Shown: in pieces, positions 31,066-40,473 of the stretch | How positions within the stretch are numbered: the first letter of the stretch is position 1 | Layout of the letters: every line of letters starts with the position of its first letter | DNA from: JAVBLK01 sp031553565 | Lineage (GTDB): Bacteria; Bacillota; Clostridia; Christensenellales; DUVY01 | DNA: 40,473 nucleotides | Direction: 5' to 3' | NCBI GenBank assembly: GCA_031553565.1 | Contig: JAVBLK010000013.1 | Coordinates: 1 to 40,473, forward strand | Notes under the pieces: generated by a model | What the model was told of the DNA's origin: nothing | Seen by the model: the letters and a program-made list of their open reading frames with translations, nothing else | Databases searched by the model: none | Made by a program: the position numbers and the translations under genes

Positions 31066-32894
31066 GTTTTAAACGGCCTCCGCTTTATCAGGCATTTCGG
31101 CCCGTCTCCGATAAGATCCGTCCTGCCCGTCAGCCGCAGCGCCTTTTCGACAAGCCGCCTGTTTTTCGGGTTGTTGAACTGTAAAAGAGCGCGCTGCATC
31201 GCCTTCCCCTCGGTGTCCTTTTCGGTGAACACGGGCTTTAGCGTCCGCGGGTCAAGGCCGGTATAGTACATTGCGGTCGCCAGCGTCGAGGGCGTGGGAT
31301 AAAAATCCTGCACCTGCTGCGGATTATAATGGATGCTCTTTAAATAGACGGCCAGATCGACCGCGTCAGAAAGGGTGCTGCCCGGATGCGAGGATATAAA
31401 ATACGGCACTATAAACTGCGCCTTCCTGCCGGACTCCTGCCTTATCCTCGCGTCCGCCGCATTGAACTCCGCTACAAATTTTTTGTAGACCGCGGCCGGC
31501 GGCTTGTTCATAAGCTCCAGTACTCTGTCGCTGATATGCTCCGGCGCGACTTTCAGCTGTCCGCTGATATGGTGTTCTATCAGCTCGTTGAAAAACTGCT
31601 TGTTCTTATCTGCCATAAGGAAATCGAACCTAATGCCGCTCCTTATAAAAACCTTTTTGACCTTGGGCAGCGCCCTCAGCTTTCTTAATAAAGAGAGGTA
31701 ATCGCTGTGGTCGGCCTCCAGATTTTCGCATGCGGAAAAGCCCACGCAGTCCCGATCCTTGCACGCGCCGCGCAGTCCCTGCGCCTTGCACGCAGGCCGG
31801 CGGAAGTTCGCGCTGGGGCCGCCGATATCGTGGATATAGCCCTTAAAGCCCGGCATTTGCGTTATAGCGGCCGCCTCCGCCAAAACGGATTCATGACTGC
31901 GGCAGGAAACCTCCCGCCCCTGATGCGCGGTAAGCGAACAAAACGCGCAGTTGCCGAAGCATCCGCGGTGGCTGGTGATACTGAATTTGACCTCCTCGAT
32001 GGAGGGCACATTTTGATATGACGGGTGGAAATCGCGCATGTACGGCAGCGAATATGCGTAGTCCATTTCGTCCGTCGTCAAAGGCACGGCGGGCGGATTG
32101 ATGACCGCGTACATATCCCCCGGCTGTTTTTGTATCAGCCCCTTGCCCTGCCGACCGCTGTTTTGGGATAAGGTCATAAAGCTTTCGCAAAACAGCCGCT
32201 TATCCTCTTTCACGCGCTCAAACGAGGAAAGCATAAGAAAATTATCCGAAAAGCCGTTTTGCACACAAAGCGCGGCGGCCTCCGGCAATTCCCCCTCCCT
32301 GCACAAATATGCCGTGCCCCTTATATCCTTCAATTTACTGAAAGGCACGCGCCGCTTCAAAAGCCTGATCATATCCGCCAGGGGTTTTTCGCCCATGCCG
32401 TATATAAGCAGGTCCGCGCCGCTGTCCGACAGGATCGACGGCATCACGCTGTCCGACCAGTAATCATAGTGCGCCACCCGGCGCAAGGACGCCTCCGTGC
32501 CGCCGGTCACAACAGGAGTTTTTGGGAAAAGCTCCTTCAATTTCCGCGTATAAAAGGTCACCGCCCTGTCGGGACGGCGGCCGGCCATGCCGCCTTCGCT
32601 GTAATCGTCCTCCGCCCGCCGGTTCTTTGCCACGGTGTAATTATTGACCATGCTGTCCGCCACGCCGCCGCTAACCATAAACGCGATACGCGGCGCGCCC
32701 AGGGCCGTGAATTCCCCGTCGGAAAGCGGCTGCGGCATAACGGCGACGGAAAAGCCGCCCGCTTCTAAAAAACGAGCGACCACCGCGTGCCCGAAGGACG
32801 GGTGGTCGACATAAGCGTCGCCGCTGACGACAATGAAATCGGCGGGATACTGCCCGCGCTGTATCAATTCTTCTTTCGTAATGGGTAAAAACAT
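31062..32894 (-). CDS. ygiQ: YgiQ family radical SAM protein
   Basis: A 610-residue cytoplasmic radical SAM protein of the YgiQ (UPF0313) family, whose substrate is not established. The N-terminus MFLPITKEELIQRGQYPADF then VSGDAYVDHPSFG is the family start. The radical SAM cluster motif C-F-G-N-C-A-F-C lies in TSHRGCFGNCAFCSLTAHQG, in the middle of the protein. GGTEASLRRVAHYDYW and SSHPGSTLSDAVDLA are further conserved blocks, and QVQDFYPTPSTLATAMYYTG is the C-terminal signature. Length is close to relatives once the variable tail is discounted. ATG 32894 has a modest AAAGG. It follows the helicase gene by 111 bp on the same strand, possibly co-transcribed. Confidence 0.92.
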   Translation of the reverse strand: MFLPITKEELIQRGQYPADFIVVSGDAYVDHPSFGHAVVARFLEAGGFSVAVMPQPLSDGEFTALGAPRIAFMVSGGVADSMVNNYTVAKNRRAEDDYSEGGMAGRRPDRAVTFYTRKLKELFPKTPVVTGGTEASLRRVAHYDYWSDSVMPSILSDSGADLLIYGMGEKPLADMIRLLKRRVPFSKLKDIRGTAYLCREGELPEAAALCVQNGFSDNFLMLSSFERVKEDKRLFCESFMTLSQNSGRQGKGLIQKQPGDMYAVINPPAVPLTTDEMDYAYSLPYMRDFHPSYQNVPSIEEVKFSITSHRGCFGNCAFCSLTAHQGREVSCRSHESVLAEAAAITQMPGFKGYIHDIGGPSANFRRPACKAQGLRGACKDRDCVGFSACENLEADHSDYLSLLRKLRALPKVKKVFIRSGIRFDFLMADKNKQFFNELIEHHISGQLKVAPEHISDRVLELMNKPPAAVYKKFVAEFNAADARIRQESGRKAQFIVPYFISSHPGSTLSDAVDLAVYLKSIHYNPQQVQDFYPTPSTLATAMYYTGLDPRTLKPVFTEKDTEGKAMQRALLQFNNPKNRRLVEKALRLTGRTDLIGDGPKCLIKRRPFKT

Positions 32895-33005
32895 TTGAAC
32901 GCCTTTCTGTTTGGCAGCCCGACCCGTAAGTCAGTCAAAGGAAACCGGAGGTGCGAAAAGAAAAACAGCGTACAGTTCCCATATCCCGCTATTTCTTTAT
33001 AAAGC

Positions 33006-36000
33006 TTATTTCGCCTTTGCCCTCTTTATATCCGTCTTTGTTTCCAGCGCCTTTAAAGATGCGGACTTGGGCAGGTTCAGCGTTTTGCCGTTCTTAAGCT
33101 TCAATTCGGACTTTTTGACCGCCTTGCCCCCGTTCTTTTCCTCTAATAACGCTTTTTTTCTTACCGCGTACTCGGCCTCGATAGACTTTATCAGCGCGGG
33201 GCGGTTGATCCACCAGTCGCGGCTCCAGATACGCATGATCTTCCAGCCGCGCGATTCCAGGAAGTTGCTGCGGTAAACGTCGCGCTCCATAACGGACGCG
33301 CTGGACGCAAACGCCGCGTAATCGCATTCAAGCCCGAGGATATACCTGTCCAGCTCCTGGTCGTACAGCGCCAGCGATACCTTATAGTCCGCGTTGCCCA
33401 GGTTCGCTTCGACGGTGTAGCCGCACTTTTCCAGCTCTTTTTGCAGCTCGGTCTCGAACTCGCCCATATCGGCGCGCTTTGCAACGGGATTGAGCAGCAG
33501 CGAATTGAGCAGCATCTTTGCCTCGGCGGTATTGCGGTTGCTTACCGCACGCGCGTACTGCAGGTACTTCTTTAAGAGCTTCGGCCCGCTGTTTTTGGCC
33601 GTTTCGACGGTAATGAATTCCTCCGGCTCGACGCTGGTCACCACATAGACCTTTTCCTTTGCGCGGGTGACGGCGACGTTCAGCCGGTTCTCGCCGCCGG
33701 CCATTGAAAGCGTACCGAACTGCGCGTTCAGCTTACCGTCCTCGTTCCTTGCGTACGCGATCGAAAAGATAATGATATCGCGCTCGTCGCCCTGCACGTT
33801 TTCCAGGTTTTTTACAAATATACTGACGTCCTCGTTGTTGTCCTTGCGGTTCAGCTCGGCCAGGTATTCGCGCTTGAACACCTCGTTCTTTGCCGCTTCG
33901 TCGTCCAGAACGTCCTTTATAAGGTCCTCCTGCTCGGAGTTGAACGTAACAATACCTATGGTTTCCTTGTTCTTGCGCGTGTGCAGCAGCTTTTTCACAA
34001 GCGCCGCCACGGCCTCGGCCTCCTCCTGGTTACTGCGCCCGCGCCATATGCCGTTTACCTTGATACGCTCGATCGGCAAGTAATATTTGTTCTTACTGAT
34101 ATTGGGCGCGATCTGCAGCTTTCCGGAGTAGAATGAATAATTAGAGAAGTTTATAAGCTCCTCGTATTTACTGCGGTAATGATAGGTCAGGTTGGTCGAT
34201 TTAAGCCGGCTGGTCGCAAGGTCTAAAAGGCTCTCGACCTCTAAGACCGCCTGTGAATTGAGGTCGTAGTCCGCGATATACGTGTCGTCGCCTAGATACC
34301 GCTTCACAAACACCGAGGTCGGCCTCAGCTGCTTGTTATCGCCCGATACTACGATATGGTCGCCGCGGTAAATAGCGGGGATACTGCTCTCGATAAATAT
34401 CTGGCTGGCCTCGTCGAACAAAACAAGGTCGAAAAGCCCGGTTTTAAGCGGCAGGATCGTCGAAACCGCCTCCGGCGACAGCAGCCAGCACGGATACATA
34501 CGCATTAAAAACGGCTCGAACACCTCCATCAGCTTCCTGACGGCCCACAGCCGCTGCTGCTTGTTTATCTGATGCAAAAAGTTCTTGGAGTTTTCTACTT
34601 CCGTTTCGAAATACCTCTTATATTCGGCGTTGAAATTGTCGTTGGCAAGGTCGGTGGTAAGCGCGCGCAATTCCTTTTTCAGCGACATTATGCGGTTTCT
34701 TATATCGTTGAATATTATTGTCTTAGAAAGCTCCTGCTCGTGTTCTTTCTCCTCTTTTACGACCTCGTGATAGATGCGGATCGGCAGTATCTTATTGATA
34801 CAGTCGAAAAATTCGGCGCGGTTCTTGCTGTTTTTTAAGGCAAATTCCATTAAGGCGATCTCGGCAGGCGAGGTATTGGAAAAGGTTATCTTCATATCCC
34901 GCACAGTGACGTAATCGTCAAGCGCGGCCAGAAGCTTGCGTAAAAACTTGTCGTTGCCGTAGGCGATGCCGTCGATGACCATGGCCAGCCCCTCGGGCTC
35001 CAGCACGGTCTGAAGCAGGTCAAATTCGTTGACAAAGCGTTTGACCGCCATGCCCGCGATGTTCAGCCGCTTTGCGATCTCCTTGCGCTTCTTATTGTAA
35101 GAATACTTTAAGAACGGGTAGCCGATCCACAGCGGCGGCACCATTGACGCGCGCATGCGTGTGACAAGCGACGGGTTCTCGATCCGCGTTATCATGTCGG
35201 CCAGCGGCATCAGGTTCTCGGCGTTGTGGTTCTCCAGCCGGTATACCAGCATATACCTGCTGTAAGGGTACGCCGCTATATTGAACGGCACAAATTCCTT
35301 GGTCAAAAGCTTATCGATAAACGAACGCACCTTGTTTAAGGTGTGCATATCGAGGTCGGTCTTGATATAGTCAACAAGCGGGTTGCTCTCCCTTATAAGG
35401 AGGTGGTTATAATAAAGCTTAGCCTTGTTTTTATCCGAAATGACCTTCACGGCCTCGTTAAGCTCCGGATAATTCATCCTGATGATGTTCGAGGACAGCA
35501 TGGCCTTGTAAATCTCGTTGTCGGGCGCACCCTTGCCTATCGCAAAGCTTAAGGTATACATCTGCTGCAGGGAAAGCCCGAACGGCCTTACCGTGAACAG
35601 CACGCGGGATATCGAGTCAAGCTCCTCGACCTCGCGCGCGATGTCCTCCTCGATCTTCTTGTACCTTTCGGGGTTGTAGACGGGCTTGTAGTCCATTATC
35701 GCCTGGTGCTTTGCCCTGACCTTTTCGTAAAAGTCGGGCTTAGCCTTTTCCGGGTCGGGCAGTATCATCGCCTTGTTCCCCAAAACGCCCAGACGGTTAT
35801 GGACGACCTCAAGCGCCGCGCGCTTTTGTGAAACGACCATGACGCGCTTGTTCTTGCACAGGGAATCCGTCAGCATATTGGCGATCGTCTGCGACTTGCC
35901 GGTGCCGGGCGGGCCGTATATGACCATGTTGGCGTTGTTATTGGTCTCGATTATAGCCTGCTCCTGCGCGTAGTCCAGCTGATGTATGGCAAAGAGGCCG

Positions 36001-36848
36001 TTTTGCTTTTTGTCCTTATAGCGTATGTCCTTGTTGTGTAGAAGGGCGTCGATAGCCGGATTTGACAGCTTCTTTTTCTCCAGCTGGTTATAGTCGTAAT
36101 ATATCGAGTTTGCAAGAGGGTATCTTCCCAGCACGCAGTAATGTCGGATCTCGATGTCGTCGGTTTTTACTTCCTTGGATTTCTCGATATCGACGATCTG
36201 CTTTTTCGGCGCGTTATACTTAAAGACCATATCGAACTTTTTCAGGTATTCGCGCAGCCGGCCAACGTCGGGCAGGTCGGATTTTATATGGTCATATTCC
36301 AGGATAAGGTCGTCGATATTTATGTGCATTTCCTTGGCGTAAGCCAAAATGAACACCTTGTTTAAAAGGACGGGCTCTTCCTTTAAAAGCTCCAGCTCTA
36401 TCCCCTTATCGATATTGATACGCGCGGGGAACAACAGCAGCGGCGCCTTTATCAGGATATCGCGGTTTATCATGCCCTCGACGAACGGATAGCCCACGAA
36501 CAGCTCGTACCGCCCCGTTTCCTTCTCCAGCTCCTCTACCTCGCGCTTTAAGGAACGCAGCGCGTTGCTCTCGGCCTCCAGTATCCTCTTTATATCGTCG
36601 CGTGTAGCGTCGCCCGGAAAGCTCCCCTTTATATACGCGAACATCTGGGCGGTGGTCAAAAGCTTCATCTTGCGCTTGGTGTCGCTCCACAAAAAGTCGA
36701 TAAAAGCGGCGGATTCCTCGCTGTCTGCCTCGAACAGCTTGCCTAAATTATACGCCTGCTTTTTATTGATATTTTTGGAATAGAGACTCCTGCTGCGGCC
36801 CGAGATGCCGACCAGCCTGTCACGATAAAGCTTATAAACAGATTTCAT
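33006..36848 (-). CDS. SF1 helicase with C-terminal MTES/Vsr-like nuclease (Hhe-like, putative defence)
   Basis: A 1280-residue single-protein system. The N-terminal segment RLVGISGRSRSLY (11-23) resembles DUF4011. SF1 motor motifs are YGPPGTGKSQTIANML (311-326), VLFDEASQIFIESSIP (DEAS box), VVSGDNKQLRPTSVF, LTYHYRSKYEELINFSN, NVQGDERDIIIFSIAYA and RLNVAVTRAKEKVYVV. Residues about 1110-1215 form a Vsr/REase_MTES-like nuclease: LGLECDYAAFASSASVMERD then FLESRGWKIMRIWSRDWW. This DUF4011-helicase-Vsr order is that of the defence protein named Hhe. The motor likely translocates on or unwinds nucleic acid for cleavage. ATG 36848 has AGGTGA about 10 nt upstream. Its own promoter is at 37022-37050. 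It is not within a recognisable defence island. Confidence 0.85.
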   Translation of the reverse strand: MKSVYKLYRDRLVGISGRSRSLYSKNINKKQAYNLGKLFEADSEESAAFIDFLWSDTKRKMKLLTTAQMFAYIKGSFPGDATRDDIKRILEAESNALRSLKREVEELEKETGRYELFVGYPFVEGMINRDILIKAPLLLFPARINIDKGIELELLKEEPVLLNKVFILAYAKEMHINIDDLILEYDHIKSDLPDVGRLREYLKKFDMVFKYNAPKKQIVDIEKSKEVKTDDIEIRHYCVLGRYPLANSIYYDYNQLEKKKLSNPAIDALLHNKDIRYKDKKQNGLFAIHQLDYAQEQAIIETNNNANMVIYGPPGTGKSQTIANMLTDSLCKNKRVMVVSQKRAALEVVHNRLGVLGNKAMILPDPEKAKPDFYEKVRAKHQAIMDYKPVYNPERYKKIEEDIAREVEELDSISRVLFTVRPFGLSLQQMYTLSFAIGKGAPDNEIYKAMLSSNIIRMNYPELNEAVKVISDKNKAKLYYNHLLIRESNPLVDYIKTDLDMHTLNKVRSFIDKLLTKEFVPFNIAAYPYSRYMLVYRLENHNAENLMPLADMITRIENPSLVTRMRASMVPPLWIGYPFLKYSYNKKRKEIAKRLNIAGMAVKRFVNEFDLLQTVLEPEGLAMVIDGIAYGNDKFLRKLLAALDDYVTVRDMKITFSNTSPAEIALMEFALKNSKNRAEFFDCINKILPIRIYHEVVKEEKEHEQELSKTIIFNDIRNRIMSLKKELRALTTDLANDNFNAEYKRYFETEVENSKNFLHQINKQQRLWAVRKLMEVFEPFLMRMYPCWLLSPEAVSTILPLKTGLFDLVLFDEASQIFIESSIPAIYRGDHIVVSGDNKQLRPTSVFVKRYLGDDTYIADYDLNSQAVLEVESLLDLATSRLKSTNLTYHYRSKYEELINFSNYSFYSGKLQIAPNISKNKYYLPIERIKVNGIWRGRSNQEEAEAVAALVKKLLHTRKNKETIGIVTFNSEQEDLIKDVLDDEAAKNEVFKREYLAELNRKDNNEDVSIFVKNLENVQGDERDIIIFSIAYARNEDGKLNAQFGTLSMAGGENRLNVAVTRAKEKVYVVTSVEPEEFITVETAKNSGPKLLKKYLQYARAVSNRNTAEAKMLLNSLLLNPVAKRADMGEFETELQKELEKCGYTVEANLGNADYKVSLALYDQELDRYILGLECDYAAFASSASVMERDVYRSNFLESRGWKIMRIWSRDWWINRPALIKSIEAEYAVRKKALLEEKNGGKAVKKSELKLKNGKTLNLPKSASLKALETKTDIKRAKAK

Positions 36849-37021
36849 CTAAAAGAGTCACCTTTCCTATATTGCAACAACTTTTATTAGGCTAAAGCGG
36901 CATTTGTAAGAAGCCGGGATTTTGCCGCAAGCCGTAATTCTTCCCTTGCCCGTCCGGTTTAATACATGAATGAAAACAGCTTTGTCACGTCCCGCGCGGG
37001 GGAGAGAAAACGCGTAAGGAC

Positions 37022-37050
37022 AGTATACCTTATTTTCCAAAAAAGGTAAA
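37022..37050 (-). promoter_or_regulatory. Promoter of the helicase-nuclease gene
   Basis: Minus strand TTTACC (37050-37045), 17-bp spacer, TATACT (37027-37022). The leader is about 165 nt long, with no recognised riboswitch. Upstream, CATTAGAA occurs twice (37081-37088 and 37092-37099). Confidence 0.7.
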
Positions 37051-37123
37051 GTACTTGCCTTAAAGGAAATCTTGCGACAGCATTAGAAGTGCATTAGAAA
37101 CGACATTTTTTGCGCTGCCGGAG

Positions 37124-37161
37124 CAATATAAAACGCCGCCCCTGCAGCTGCAGCGGCGGCG
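37124..37161 (-). terminator. Terminator downstream of the Ca2+ ATPase gene
   Basis: Minus-strand stem: CGCCGCC and CTGCAG arms pairing with CTGCAG and GGCGGCG, one mismatch (37161-37134), followed by TTTTATATT. Confidence 0.75.
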
Positions 37162-37166
37162 GATAT

Positions 37167-37214
37167 TTAGGTAAACGCTGATAAATGAGGCTATTTTTTT
37201 TCAGCGTTTACTTA
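37167..37214. mobile_element. Minimal MITE-like element (copy h) after the Ca2+ ATPase gene
   Basis: GTAAACGCTGA (37171-37181) and TCAGCGTTTAC (37201-37211) are perfect 11-bp inverted arms. The outer bases TTAG/CTTA also fit the family. It lies between the ATPase stop codon (37236-37234) and its terminator. Confidence 0.75.
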
Positions 37215-37233
37215 TGGAAACAATGACCGGTCT

Positions 37234-40023
<2,790 letters not shown>

Positions 40024-40049
40024 ATATATTTATGGATATTAGGAGATGA

Positions 40050-40091
40050 TATAAAATATGCGCTTGCGGCAGTCATAGCGCAAGCGCATAT
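40050..40091 (-). terminator. Terminator of the surface-protein gene
   Basis: Minus-strand 13-bp perfect stem ATATGCGCTTGCG (40091-40079) and CGCAAGCGCATAT (40068-40056), loop of 10 nt, then TTTTAT. It lies 31 bp after the stop codon at 40122 and immediately before the Ca2+ ATPase gene. Confidence 0.8.
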
Positions 40092-40121
40092 ATTCTATTC
40101 CGGTATTTGAATTTTAACGGC

Positions 40122-40473
40122 CTAATCCGCTATCCATATCGCGTACAGCGGCGCGGAGGAAGAAACGCTGCCGATATCATACAACGGCACAGTCCCGCCC
40201 TCCGTCAGCGACCAACCGCCGAAGTTGTAGCCGTAACGGTATGGATTGTTCAGGTTATTGGCGCCTTCTATGTTATCCGTTGTTATCGATACCACATATG
40301 TTTCATCTTCCGACAGCGTACATCCCCATATCACCGTGCAATAATACTGCATCCAATCCCAGGGCCAATCTTCCGGCTGGCTCTCCTTTCCTGTGTATAT
40401 CGTTACGTAATAACACCAGTAAAACGCATTCTGGCCTATGTATTCTATATTGCCCGTTATTGTTATCGTCAGC
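40122..40473 (-). CDS. C-terminal end of an InlB B-repeat-type surface or secreted protein (partial)
   Basis: The last 117 codons of a gene that enters from the right edge of the window; the frame is open to 40473. The tail YNFGGWSLTEGG...LYAIWIAD is the pattern of InlB B-repeat/Listeria-Bacteroides repeat (Flg_new) domains, extracellular beta-grasp repeats (F-x-G-W ... L-Y-A-x-W). The preceding part is rich in Tyr/Trp (NAFYWCYYVTIYTG, EDWPWDWMQYYC). The protein stops right after the repeat, with no LPxTG motif or C-terminal membrane anchor. Attachment, if any, would be through other regions outside the window. A terminator follows. Confidence 0.75.
   Translation of the reverse strand, partial: LTITITGNIEYIGQNAFYWCYYVTIYTGKESQPEDWPWDWMQYYCTVIWGCTLSEDETYVVSITTDNIEGANNLNNPYRYGYNFGGWSLTEGGTVPLYDIGSVSSSAPLYAIWIAD

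Overview
The window looks like a chromosomal segment of an anaerobic, low-to-mid GC Gram-positive bacterium, most likely an uncultured gut Clostridia lineage. The support is a T-box riboswitch, a ferredoxin-dependent 2-oxoacid oxidoreductase cluster, strong Shine-Dalgarno sequences, sigma-A type promoters, an ECF-transporter S component, a SpoVB/MATE-like flippase and InlB-type surface repeats. No rRNA, CRISPR array, phage genes or intact insertion sequence is visible. One tRNA (Trp) is present.

Layout, mostly minus strand. 1-4455: a T-box controlled operon running leftwards, with an XRE-cupin-acyl-CoA ligase fusion, a MinD-like ATPase, a 4Fe-4S ferredoxin subunit and vorB, which is cut by the window edge. 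The T-box specifier fits CUC (Leu) best, which suits branched-chain 2-oxoacid chemistry. 4462-6018: an orphan reverse transcriptase preceded by a small structured RNA that has its own consensus promoter. 6071-8664: a hypothetical protein, a lipoprotein and a hotdog thioesterase. 8781-15361: two hybrid histidine kinases, proC, tRNA-Trp and a FIST sensor protein. 15489-25073: a DUF2339 membrane protein, an M19 dipeptidase, a GH95-like glycosidase and a membrane M28 peptidase. 25276-31065: a third hybrid kinase, an iron-sulfur flavoprotein, an ECF S component, a LysM protein and a flippase. 31062-40473: YgiQ radical SAM protein, a 1280-residue SF1 helicase-nuclease, a Ca2+ P-type ATPase and the end of a surface protein.

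Running through the window is a family of MITE-like repeats whose terminal inverted repeat reads about TTAAGGAAACGCTGAATAA. Its ends carry stop codons in all three frames reading inward, and four genes here use a stop codon supplied by or coinciding with such an end. Other copies sit at the 5' end of the T-box leader, against the promoter of the FIST gene, and next to terminators.

The most interesting items are the reverse transcriptase plus small RNA pair, the helicase-MTES nuclease (a probable defence protein), the stop-providing repeats, the T-box/VOR/ligase operon, two genes whose only well-placed start codons are AUA and AUC, and two promoters that sit so close to ATG that leaderless mRNAs are predicted. 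All calls come from reading the sequence; no database search or folding programme was run.
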